A stretch of 64,000 nucleotides of DNA from Micromonospora halotolerans (lineage in GTDB: Bacteria; Actinomycetota; Actinomycetes; Mycobacteriales; Micromonosporaceae). Position 1 is the stretch's first letter. Each line of letters starts with the position of its first letter. Below the pieces are notes generated by a model. The model searched no databases, was not told the DNA's origin, and was given only the letters and a program-made list of their open reading frames with translations. Of the stretch, positions 7,641 through 15,487 are shown piece by piece. The stretch spans positions 4,712,001 through 4,776,000 of the forward strand of contig NZ_CP134876.1 of the NCBI RefSeq assembly GCF_032108445.1, in the 5' to 3' direction. The position numbers were made by a program, and so were the translations under genes.

Positions 7641-8582
7641 ATGCGGCACGGAGTCGCGCGTTTCGTCACGGGCTTCCTGGCCCTGCCCGTCGCGCTGTAC
7701 CTGTTCTACGTGGTGTGGCCGTTCGTGCAGGCGGCGGGATATTCGCTGACCGACTGGGGTGGGTACTCGAACTCCCAGCGCTTCGTCGGGCTGGACAACT
7801 ACGTCCGGCTGCTCTCCGACGAACTGATCCGGAAGGCGTTCTGGCACAACGTTTTCTTCCTGGTCACCGTGCCGCTGTTCACCATCGCGCTGGCCCTGTT
7901 CCTCGCGTTCCTGCTCAACGTGGGCGGACGCGAGGACAGGGCCGGCATCCGCGGGGTGTTCGGCTCCGCCCTCTACAAGGTCATCTTCTTCTTCCCGCAG
8001 GTGCTGTCGCTGGTGGTCATCGCCGTCATGTGGCAGCAGATCTACCGGACCGACAGCCAGGGCCTGATCAACGGCCTGCTCATCAAGATCGGGCTGGTCG
8101 ACGCCGACAACCCGATCGCCTTCACCGCCGACCCGGAGCCGTTCCTCGGCATCCCCGCGGTGCTGTGGTGGCTGCTGCTCATCGCGGTGTGGAGCGGCGC
8201 CGGCTTCTACATGGTGCTCTTCTCCGCGGCCATGCAGTCGATCCCGAAGGACATCTACGAGGCGGCGATCCTGGACGGGGCGGGCCGTTTCGACACGTTC
8301 TTCCGGGTCACCCTGCCGCTGCTCCGGGACACCATCTCGGTGGCCTGGGTCTACCTGGGCTTCATCGCCCTGGACATGTACGCCCTGGTCTTCGTCATGA
8401 CGCCGAGCCAGGGCGGCCCGAACCACGCGAGCGAGATCTTCGCTTCGGTGATCCAGTTCAACGCGTTCCAGAAGGGCCAGTTCGGCTACGCCTGCGCGAT
8501 CGCCGTGGCGCTGGCCATCTTCACCATCCTGCTGGCCGCCGTCCAGCTGAGGATCACCCGTCGTGAGCGGATCGAGTTCTGA
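7641..8582 (+). CDS. ngcF: Sugar ABC transporter permease, NgcF-type
   Basis: 313 residues with six hydrophobic helices and the EAA loop EAAILDGAGRFDTFFRVTLP. It pairs with the next gene to form the membrane channel for the NgcE-type binding protein. I chose ATG 7641 because GAGAG lies about eight bases upstream; the GTG at 7632 would sit inside that site. Closest relative in the window is the partial permease at 1-741, so the two are a duplication. The gene ends at 8582, 13 bases before the next start. Confidence 0.88.
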   Translation: MRHGVARFVTGFLALPVALYLFYVVWPFVQAAGYSLTDWGGYSNSQRFVGLDNYVRLLSDELIRKAFWHNVFFLVTVPLFTIALALFLAFLLNVGGREDRAGIRGVFGSALYKVIFFFPQVLSLVVIAVMWQQIYRTDSQGLINGLLIKIGLVDADNPIAFTADPEPFLGIPAVLWWLLLIAVWSGAGFYMVLFSAAMQSIPKDIYEAAILDGAGRFDTFFRVTLPLLRDTISVAWVYLGFIALDMYALVFVMTPSQGGPNHASEIFASVIQFNAFQKGQFGYACAIAVALAIFTILLAAVQLRITRRERIEF

Positions 8583-8595
8583 GGAGGCCTGGACG

Positions 8596-9549
8596 ATGAG
8601 CACGGTGACCCACACCTCCGACCAGAAGCGACCCGGCGCGGCGCCGCCGGCCGGTCCGGCAGCGGACCGCCGGGAGCGAGCCGCGGGCGGCATCGGCGGC
8701 CGGATATTCAACGGCTTCTCACACCTGTTCCTGGTGGTGTGGGCCGTGATGGTGATCTACCCGCTGCTGTGGGTGGTGATGTCCGCGCTGAAGACCGACT
8801 CGGAGGTGATCCGCGAGCCGCTGTCGCTGCTCCCCGAGTCGCTGCAGTGGGACAACTTCGCCCGGGCCTGGTCGGCCGGGATCGACAGCTTCTTCCTGAA
8901 CACGCTGCTCGTGCTCGTGTTCAGCGTGACCCTGACGATGCTGCTGGGCTCGATGGCGGCGTACGCGCTGGCCCGCTACGAGTTCCGGGGCAACCGGCTC
9001 ATCTACTGGATGTTCCTGTCCGGGCTGACCCTGCCGATCTACCTCGCCGCGGTGCCGCTGTTCAAGGGCGTCTACAACATGAACGTGGTGTTCCCGTTGC
9101 TGGGCCCGAACAAGCACCTCACGCTGATCCTGGTCTACGTGGCCTGGTCGCTGTCGTTCACGGTCTTCTTCATGCACTCGTTCTTCCGGACGCTGCCCGA
9201 TTCGATCGCCGAGGCGGCCATGGTCGACGGCGCCTCGCACACCCGGACGTTCTTCAGCGTGATGCTGCCGATGGCCAAGCCCGGCCTGATCAGCATCGGC
9301 ATCTTCAACGTGCTCGGCCAGTGGAACCAGTGGTACCTGCCGACCCTGCTCATGCAGTCGGTGTCCGGTGAGCCGAAGCACCAGGTGATCGCCCAGGGGC
9401 TGATCGAGCTGTCGGTCAACCAGGGCTACAAGTCCGACTGGTCCGGCCTGTTCGCCGGGGTCACCATGGCGATGCTGCCGGTCCTGATCGTGTACATCGT
9501 GTTCCAGCGCCAGGTGCAGTCCGGCCTGACGGCGGGCGTCAGCAAGTAA
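8596..9549 (+). CDS. ngcG: Sugar ABC transporter permease, NgcG-type
   Basis: 317 residues: a disordered N-terminal 40, then six membrane helices and the EAA loop EAAMVDGASHTRTFFSVMLP. It is the MalG/NgcG-side partner of the preceding permease. GAGGAGG eight bases before the ATG supports the start, which makes the protein shorter than the open frame (which begins inside the previous gene). It is paralogous to 738-1646 over the whole membrane region. Last gene of the operon, followed by a long palindrome. No ATPase is encoded here, so it presumably uses a shared MsiK-like ATPase. Confidence 0.88.
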   Translation: MSTVTHTSDQKRPGAAPPAGPAADRRERAAGGIGGRIFNGFSHLFLVVWAVMVIYPLLWVVMSALKTDSEVIREPLSLLPESLQWDNFARAWSAGIDSFFLNTLLVLVFSVTLTMLLGSMAAYALARYEFRGNRLIYWMFLSGLTLPIYLAAVPLFKGVYNMNVVFPLLGPNKHLTLILVYVAWSLSFTVFFMHSFFRTLPDSIAEAAMVDGASHTRTFFSVMLPMAKPGLISIGIFNVLGQWNQWYLPTLLMQSVSGEPKHQVIAQGLIELSVNQGYKSDWSGLFAGVTMAMLPVLIVYIVFQRQVQSGLTAGVSK

Positions 9550-9561
9550 CCCACCCGGGTT

Positions 9562-9609
9562 AGGAAGGGCCCCTTCTTATACGCCAGGCGTTAAGAAGGG
9601 GCCCTTCCT
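9562..9609. repeat. Palindromic AAGGGCCCCTT element acting as terminator
   Basis: AGGAAGGGCCCCTTCTTA (9562-9579) pairs with TAAGAAGGGGCCCTTCCT (9592-9609), around a GCC/GGC-topped loop with a one-base bulge. It follows the last importer gene by 12 bases and can end transcription from either side. I recall near-identical palindromes scattered through Micromonospora intergenic regions; that recollection is unverified here. Confidence 0.7.
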
Positions 9610-9619
9610 TGCGCCCGGG

Positions 9620-11326
9620 GTGTCGGTGGGGGCGGGCAGAATCGCGTCCGTGCCGGTGGCGGTGGTGGCGGACGAGCGGGGCGGCGGTGTGCTGCAACCG
9701 CTCGACGACGCTGGGCGCCCGACCGGCCCGGCCGAGCCGGTGGCCGACCTGGCCGCCGCGGTGGCCGCCCGGGAGGCCGCCGACCGGCCCCGCTGGGTGT
9801 GGGCCACCGGCGCGACGCTCTACCCGGCGCTGCTGCGCGCCGGCGTCCGGCTGGACCGGTGCCACGACGTCGAGCTGACCGAGGCGCTGCTGCTGGGCCA
9901 CGCCGGCCGCTGGGGCGAGCCGCGGTCGCTCGCCGCGGCGTGGGCGCGGCTCACCGGGGCGCCGGTCCCGCCGGACCCGGCGCCCCGCCCGCCGGAGCCG
10001 CCCGGCCACGGCCAGGGTGCGCTCTTCGACGCGCCGTCCGGCCCGCCCGGTCCGGGCATCGCGGCGTTGACCAGGGTGTACGCGGACCAGCTCGCCCGGG
10101 TCGCGCGGACCGGGCACCCCGGCCGGTTCCGGCTGCTGGTGGCCGCCGAGTCGGCGGGCGCGCTGATCGCCGCCGAGATGGGGGTGGCCGGCCTGCCCTG
10201 GCGCGCCGACGTGCACGACGCGATCCTGGCCGACCTGCTGGGCGAGGCGTCCCCGGTCGGCGGGCCGCCCCGCCGGCTGGCCGAGCTGGCCGCGCGGATC
10301 GCCGAGGCGTTCGGCGTCCGCCAGCTGCACGCCGACTCCCCGGCCGAGCTGCTGAAGGCGTTCGCGCGGGCCGGCGTGGAGCTGCCGAACACCCGGGCCT
10401 GGTCGCTGCGCGGGGTGGAGCACCCGGCGGTGCCGCTGGTCCTGGAATACAAGGAGCTCTACCGGATCTGGACGGCGCACGGCTGGGCCTGGCGCGACGC
10501 CTGGGTCTCCGGCGGCCGCTTCCACCCGGAGTACGTGCCCGGCGGCGTGGTCTCCGGCCGCTGGGCCACGCGGGGCGGCGGGGCGTTGCAGATCCCGAAG
10601 GTGATCCGGCGTGCCGTGGTGGCCGACCCGGGCTGGACGTTCGTGGTGGCCGACGCGGGCCAGCTCGAACCGCGGGTGCTCGCCGCGGTCTCCGGCGACG
10701 AGCGGCTGGCCGCCGCCGGCGGCGCCGGTGACCTCTACGCGGCGCTCGCCCGGGACGCGTTCGCCGGTGACCGGGCCCGGGCCAAGGTGGCCCTGCTCGG
10801 CGCCATGTACGGGCAGACCGGCGGCGCCGCGCTGCCCGCCCTGGCGGTGCTGAAGAAGAACTACCCGACCGCGTTCGGCCACGTCGAGGCGGCGGCCCGC
10901 ACCGGCGAGGCGGGCGGGCTGGTCCGGTCGTGGCTGGGGCGCACCTGCCCCCCGGCCGGGTCGGTCGGCTTCGGCGACGGCGACGAGGCGGTGGTCGACG
11001 CCGGGGCGGATCCGCAGAGCCCCCGGGCCCGGGCGGCCCGCTCGCGGGGGCGGTTCACCCGCAACTTCGTCATCCAGGCCACCGCCGCCGAGTGGGCGTC
11101 CACGCTGCTGGCCACGCTCCGCACCGAGCTGGCCGGCACCCGGGCCGAGCTGGTCTTCTTTCAGCATGACGAGGTGATCGTGCACTGCCCGGCCGAGACG
11201 GCCGAGGCGGTCGTCGCGGCGGTCACCGAGGCCGGTGCGCGGGCCACCCGGCTGCTCTTCGGCGAGACCCCGGTCCGCTTCCCGCTCGACCTCTCCGTCG
11301 TGAACTGCTACGCCGACGCGGCATAG
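9620..11326 (+). CDS. Divergent PolA-family protein (3'-5' exonuclease/DNA polymerase type)
   Basis: 568 residues, matching the actinobacterial 'bifunctional 3'-5' exonuclease/DNA polymerase' group rather than the housekeeping Pol I (about 900). Palm motif A reads DAGQLEPR (Asp345), against DYSQIELR in E. coli. The O-helix reads RARAKVALLGAMYG, keeping Arg, Lys and Tyr but with Leu in place of the usual Asn and of the Phe/Tyr nucleotide-selectivity residue. Motif C HDE (516-518) is intact. No 5'-nuclease domain is present. The exonuclease DxE motif is not evident near the N-terminus, so proofreading may be lost. GTG 9620 and GTG 9650 are both possible starts; neither has a clear ribosome site. 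Likely repair or translesion role, inferred. Confidence 0.8.
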   Translation: MSVGAGRIASVPVAVVADERGGGVLQPLDDAGRPTGPAEPVADLAAAVAAREAADRPRWVWATGATLYPALLRAGVRLDRCHDVELTEALLLGHAGRWGEPRSLAAAWARLTGAPVPPDPAPRPPEPPGHGQGALFDAPSGPPGPGIAALTRVYADQLARVARTGHPGRFRLLVAAESAGALIAAEMGVAGLPWRADVHDAILADLLGEASPVGGPPRRLAELAARIAEAFGVRQLHADSPAELLKAFARAGVELPNTRAWSLRGVEHPAVPLVLEYKELYRIWTAHGWAWRDAWVSGGRFHPEYVPGGVVSGRWATRGGGALQIPKVIRRAVVADPGWTFVVADAGQLEPRVLAAVSGDERLAAAGGAGDLYAALARDAFAGDRARAKVALLGAMYGQTGGAALPALAVLKKNYPTAFGHVEAAARTGEAGGLVRSWLGRTCPPAGSVGFGDGDEAVVDAGADPQSPRARAARSRGRFTRNFVIQATAAEWASTLLATLRTELAGTRAELVFFQHDEVIVHCPAETAEAVVAAVTEAGARATRLLFGETPVRFPLDLSVVNCYADAA

Positions 11327-11451
11327 ACAGGCAATTTTCCGATTTGCCCCGCTACCCGGTCCCCGGCACGCTCGTTGGGCCCGGTGTGCGTACGACGGGA
11401 CGGACCGGGCGCTGCTGCCTCCGGCCCGTCCCCCAGGTCGAGGGGGCACCG

Positions 11452-12072
11452 CTGAACCGGATCGCAGGAATGATCATCGCCGCTGGTGGGGGCCGCCGGA
11501 TCGGCGGACCCGAGGCGCTGCTGCACCAGGGGGAGAAGCCCCTGGTCAGCCGAATGATCGACACGCTGGCCGAGGCGGGCTGCGTGGAGGTCGTCGTCGT
11601 GCTGGGCGCGGCAGCGGACCAGGTGCGGCAGACCACCGACCTGGCCGCGGCCACGGTCGTGGTCAACCGGGCCTGGGGGACCGGGGTCGGCTCCTCGATC
11701 CGGGCCGGGCTGGCCGCGTTGACCGACGAGACCATCGAGGCCGTCGTCGTGGTGCCCGTGGACATGCCCGGGCTCACGGCCGCGGCGGTCCGCCGGGTCG
11801 CCGCCCTGCCGTACCCGGACGTGCTGGTCTGCGCCACCTACGACGGGCTGCGCGGCTACCCGATGCTGTTCGGCCGCCGGCACTGGTCCGGCATCGCCAC
11901 CCTGGCCAGCGCCGACGTGGGCGCCCGGCCGTACCTGCTGGCGCACAAGGACCAGATCGTCGACATCGCCTGCGACTCGGTGGCCGACGGCAGCCGGATC
12001 GACAGCCCGGAACTGATGGCCCTCTACGGCCTCAACATCCCGGAACAGCGGGTCGCGTCCGAGGTGGGCTGA
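11452..12072 (+). CDS. MobA-like nucleotidyltransferase family protein
   Basis: About 206 residues of the NTP-transferase domain seen in MobA/MocA-type molybdenum-cofactor cytidylyl/guanylyltransferases. The nucleotide-binding motif is AGMIIAAGGGRRIGGPEALL, followed by VVVLGAAADQV, the metal/substrate segment VVVPVDMPGL and RGYPMLFGRRHW. The start is uncertain. The fold needs the residues before MIIAAGG; CTG 11452 has AGGGGG five bases upstream, while GTG 11386 or TTG 11344 would add an unconserved leader. No molybdoenzyme genes are adjacent, so the substrate is open: CTP:molybdopterin is likely, and other nucleotidyl transfer is possible. Confidence 0.75.
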   Translation: MNRIAGMIIAAGGGRRIGGPEALLHQGEKPLVSRMIDTLAEAGCVEVVVVLGAAADQVRQTTDLAAATVVVNRAWGTGVGSSIRAGLAALTDETIEAVVVVPVDMPGLTAAAVRRVAALPYPDVLVCATYDGLRGYPMLFGRRHWSGIATLASADVGARPYLLAHKDQIVDIACDSVADGSRIDSPELMALYGLNIPEQRVASEVG

Positions 12073-12120
12073 GTATCCGTACGGATGTGCCGGGTGGGCG
12101 GCGCGACCAGACTCGGGGCC

Positions 12121-12882
12121 ATGCGTCGATTCGCCACCGCCCTGCTGTGCCTGGCCGTGCTCGTCGGCTGCGCCAGGCCGGGCCAGCTGCCCGCGTCGGA
12201 CGGCGGCCCCGCCCCCGACACCGGCTGGACCACGTACCAGGCTGACGTCACCGCCGTCCGGGTCGGTGCCGACCCGCGCTCGCTCACGCTGACCGTGGCG
12301 CTCCTCGCGGACGCAGACGGGTGCTCCCGGAATCCGCGGATCACCTACCTGACCGAGGAGAACAATCGCGTCTACGCCAACGTGGTGCAGGACTCGCGCC
12401 TGTCGGGGGTGGTCGGCGGCTGCCCCACCCACACGCCGGGTGAGGTGACGTTGACGACGCCGGGGCCGATCGCCGACCGGATCGTCGTGCTGAACCAGGA
12501 GCCGTGGAAGCGCGACGGCGCGGAGTACCGCCGCTGCGACGCGACCTTCGGCTGCGATCCGATGCCGACGGACCACTGTGACCCGGCCTGGATCAGCGTC
12601 GCGGTCCGGGGGATGGACGTGTCCCGGCACTCCGTCGGCTCGCCGGAACGCTGCGACGGCACGTGGCTGGTCATGACGGTGCCGTTCGATCCGGTGCCGT
12701 GCGGGGCCGAGGCGCGGCCGGGCTGCGACGCCTCGGTCACCGTGCGCCGCTACTTCCTGCGGTGGGCCGGCGAACGCGGCTGGGCCACGATCGCCACCTC
12801 GACCGAGGCCGGCTGCGGCCGGGTCCGCACGGCCGAGCCGGCCTTCCCGAGGAAGCTCTGCGCCGACCTGCCCACGCCGTGA
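12121..12882 (+). CDS. Cysteine-rich putative lipoprotein
   Basis: 253 residues, no recognised family. The N-terminus MRRFATALLCLAVLVGCARP is a signal peptide with lipobox LVGC (Cys17). The mature part contains many cysteines, some spaced as RRCDATFGCD and DHCDPAW, suggesting several disulfides in a folded extracytoplasmic domain. ATG 12121 is the only start that places the signal peptide at the N-terminus. It lies 48 bases after the nucleotidyltransferase stop; a perfect palindrome ATCCGTACGGAT (12075-12086) is in the gap. Function unknown; surface-exposed by prediction. Confidence 0.75.
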   Translation: MRRFATALLCLAVLVGCARPGQLPASDGGPAPDTGWTTYQADVTAVRVGADPRSLTLTVALLADADGCSRNPRITYLTEENNRVYANVVQDSRLSGVVGGCPTHTPGEVTLTTPGPIADRIVVLNQEPWKRDGAEYRRCDATFGCDPMPTDHCDPAWISVAVRGMDVSRHSVGSPERCDGTWLVMTVPFDPVPCGAEARPGCDASVTVRRYFLRWAGERGWATIATSTEAGCGRVRTAEPAFPRKLCADLPTP

Positions 12883-12955
12883 CCGCCGGCGGAGCTTCGC
12901 CCGATCTGTCCGTCCGGGTGGTCCACCGAGCTCCGCCGGGTGCCAGGATGCGGGA

Positions 12956-13288
12956 ATGCCGTATGACGAGGACCTCGCGAACCGGGTACGGGAACTGCTC
13001 GGGCGGGAGCCCGGGCTCGCCGAGAAGCGCATGTTCGGCGGCCTGGCGATGATGGTGAACGGCAACATGGCGGTGGTCGTCCGCGGTGCCGGCGGCCTCA
13101 TGGTCCGCGTGGACCCGGCGGAGTCCGAACGGCTGGAGGCGGAGCCCGGCGCCCAGGCGACGGAAATGCGGGGGTGGCCGATGCGGGGCTGGATCACGGT
13201 GGATCCCTCGGCCTGCGCAGGTGACGCCGACCTGGCCCGGTGGGTCGATCGCGGCGTCCGCTTCGCGGGAACCCTGCCGGCGAAGTAG
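12956..13288 (+). CDS. TfoX N-terminal domain protein
   Basis: 110 residues, a single TfoX_N domain. The typical opening (residues 1-37) has LLGREPGLAEKRMFGGLAMM, followed by MAVVVRGAGGLMVRVDP and a closing GWITVDPS segment. In gamma-proteobacteria TfoX/Sxy controls competence, but the stand-alone domain in actinobacteria is widespread and has no established role. The gene converges with the LysR gene and their stops are only seven bases apart, so antisense interference is possible. Confidence 0.88.
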   Translation: MPYDEDLANRVRELLGREPGLAEKRMFGGLAMMVNGNMAVVVRGAGGLMVRVDPAESERLEAEPGAQATEMRGWPMRGWITVDPSACAGDADLARWVDRGVRFAGTLPAK

Positions 13289-13295
13289 GCCGCGC

Positions 13296-14174
13296 CTAGG
13301 GCCGGCCGCCGGACGGCCGCTCGAGACCGAGCCGGTCGGCGAGGTCGCCCGCCACCGCCGCCAGCGCCGCCGGCACCGGTCGCCGGGTGACCAGGAAAAG
13401 GGTGAAGCGGCCCGGCACCGGCGCCGGAGCGACCTGCTCGTCCGGGGCCGCGTACGCGAGCGCGAGCCCACGCGGCAGGACGACCGGGCAGCCGAGCAGC
13501 CGGCCCATCCGGACCGCCGTCTCGCCCGTGGCCGCCGGCTTCGGGCGGGCGCCCAGTGCGGAGAGCCGCCGGTGCAGGGCGTCCGCGGACGCGTCGTAGC
13601 TGTGCGCCACCACGTCGAGGCCGGCGAACGGCCGGCGCCCGGGTCCGAGCCGTACCCCGGGCGGGGTGAGCAGGGCCAGCCGGTCGGCGGCCACGGGCGC
13701 CGCGACGGCCGTGGCCGGCAGCCGCATCTGGTTGGCGACCGTGACGAAGGCGGCGTCGAGCGAGCCCTCGCCGACCCACTCGACCAGGCGGTCACCGTGG
13801 TCGGTGACCTGGTGCACCGTCGCGCCCCGGAGCAGGTCCACGAGGGCGGGGAACAGCCACGCGGCCAGGCTCGGGAAGGTGCCGGCGCTCAGCACCTCCC
13901 CGCGCGCCGCCGCGCGGGTCCGGTCGAAGATGCCCTCCAGGTGATCCAGCACGTGGGCCGCCTCCGCGGCCAGCGCCCGGCCGGCCGGGGTCGGTCGCGC
14001 CCCGGTGGTGTCCCGGTCGAAGAGCCGCTCGCCGATCCGCCGCTCCAGCGCTGCCAGCCGGCTGCTCGCGGCCGGCTGGCTGATCCGCATCTCGCGGCCC
14101 GCCGCGCCCAGGGAGCCGTGCCGCGCCAGCGCCGCCACGAGCCGCAGGTCCTCGACCGTGGGTAGGGAGCTCAT
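13296..14174 (-). CDS. LysR-family transcriptional regulator
   Basis: 292 residues. The N-terminal winged helix (about 8-66) has LRLVAALARHGSLGAAGREM and SQPAASSRLAALERRIGERL. A LysR substrate-binding domain follows (about 90-285). It is divergent from the MFS transporter gene at 14248 with 73 bases between, the classic LysR arrangement in which the regulator controls the divergent gene and itself. The effector is probably a substrate of that transporter, but nothing in the sequence identifies it. Confidence 0.9.
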   Translation of the reverse strand: MSSLPTVEDLRLVAALARHGSLGAAGREMRISQPAASSRLAALERRIGERLFDRDTTGARPTPAGRALAAEAAHVLDHLEGIFDRTRAAARGEVLSAGTFPSLAAWLFPALVDLLRGATVHQVTDHGDRLVEWVGEGSLDAAFVTVANQMRLPATAVAAPVAADRLALLTPPGVRLGPGRRPFAGLDVVAHSYDASADALHRRLSALGARPKPAATGETAVRMGRLLGCPVVLPRGLALAYAAPDEQVAPAPVPGRFTLFLVTRRPVPAALAAVAGDLADRLGLERPSGGRP

Positions 14175-14247
14175 AGGCCCAGATTATGAGCCGAGCCGCC
14201 CTTTCACCAGCTACCGGCGGCCGGGACGGGGCCACATCATCGAACCC

Positions 14248-15465
14248 GTGGACATCCGCCGGGACATCGCCGCCATGCTCACCGCCACCTTCGTCACCTG
14301 GCTGGGCCAGCGCACCACCGCCGTCGCGCTGCCCCTGGTCGCGCTCGCCGAGACCGGTTCCGCCTGGACCACCGGCCTGGTCGGCGGTGCGGTCGGGTTG
14401 CCGATGCTCACCTCGGCGTGGTGGGCGCGCGGCCTCCGCCAGCGGCTGACCACCGGGCGGGCCCTCGCCGGGGTGCTCGCGATCCAGGTGCTCGGCCTGC
14501 TCGTGATCCCGGTCGGCGCGATGGTCGGCACGGTCGGTCCGCTGCACCTGACCGCCGCCGGGCTGATCACCGGGGCCGCCACCACGCTGAGCGGCCCGGG
14601 CCAGCGGGCGCTGCTCGCCGACATCTGCGAGGGCGCCGACGTCGCCACGCGCATGCTGGCCTGGCAGGACTTCGCGCACCGCAGCACGATGATCCTCGCG
14701 CCGCCGCTGGCCGGCTGGGCGGTCACCGTCGGCGGGCCGCTGCGGCTGCTCTGGGCGGAGGCGGCCGGCGTCGCCCTCGGCGCGATCCTGCTGCTGGCCG
14801 TCCGCGGCAGCGCCGCGCCCGCCGCCGAGGGCACCGCCGGGGCACCAGCCCTGCGGCACGTGCTGGCCCGACACCCCGAGGTACGCCGTGCCGTGACCAT
14901 GGCCGGCGTCGGCGGCCTCACCTGGTTCGCCTTCACCCTCGGGCTCGCCATCCTCGGCGCCGAGACGGGCCGGCCCGGGCTGCTCGTCTCGGCCGGCATG
15001 ACCGGCTACGGCGCCGGCTCGCTCGCCGGTGCGCTGGTCGCGCCCGCGCTCGTACCCCGGCTGCCGCCGCTGGCCACGATGGCGGCCGGCTGGATCGCGC
15101 TCGGCGCGACCTTCGCGGCGCTGCCCCTGGTCACCGCGTCGCTCCCGCTCATCGCGGTCGTGGCCGCCGTGGGCGGCCTGGCCATGCCGCTGGGCATCGG
15201 CGCCGTCAACCGCCTGATCACCACCCGCACCGAGGGCGCGGAACGACGGGCCGCCTTCGCCGTGGAGAGCCTGGTGCACGACGGCGCCGTCTCGATCGGC
15301 CTGCTCGGCGGCGGGGCGGTGATCGGCCTGGCCGGCGCCGGCCCGACGCTGGTCGTGGCGGGCGCCGCCCAGGTCGCCGTCGGGCTCCTCGCCGGGCCCT
15401 GGCTGCTCCCGGTCTCCGCTCCGGCCCGCCCCCCGGCCCGATCCCTCGACCGGGCGCCCGGCTGA
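14248..15465 (+). CDS. MFS transporter
   Basis: 405 residues with about twelve hydrophobic helices. It opens MDIRRDIAAMLTATFVTWLG, and loop 2-3 carries WWARGLRQRLTTGR, the basic MFS A-motif region. The GTG at 14248 gives a typical short N-terminus; upstream the frame is open but antisense to the LysR gene. It resembles drug/efflux-type MFS proteins more than sugar permeases. Probably under control of the divergent LysR protein. Confidence 0.85.
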   Translation: MDIRRDIAAMLTATFVTWLGQRTTAVALPLVALAETGSAWTTGLVGGAVGLPMLTSAWWARGLRQRLTTGRALAGVLAIQVLGLLVIPVGAMVGTVGPLHLTAAGLITGAATTLSGPGQRALLADICEGADVATRMLAWQDFAHRSTMILAPPLAGWAVTVGGPLRLLWAEAAGVALGAILLLAVRGSAAPAAEGTAGAPALRHVLARHPEVRRAVTMAGVGGLTWFAFTLGLAILGAETGRPGLLVSAGMTGYGAGSLAGALVAPALVPRLPPLATMAAGWIALGATFAALPLVTASLPLIAVVAAVGGLAMPLGIGAVNRLITTRTEGAERRAAFAVESLVHDGAVSIGLLGGGAVIGLAGAGPTLVVAGAAQVAVGLLAGPWLLPVSAPARPPARSLDRAPG

Positions 15466-15487
15466 CCCCGCTCTGCTCCGCGCCTCG

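Noticed and set aside
11308..13779. Very long minus-strand frame over the nucleotidyltransferase and lipoprotein genes
   Set aside because: Antisense to genes with good motifs and a signal peptide; the translation is low-complexity.
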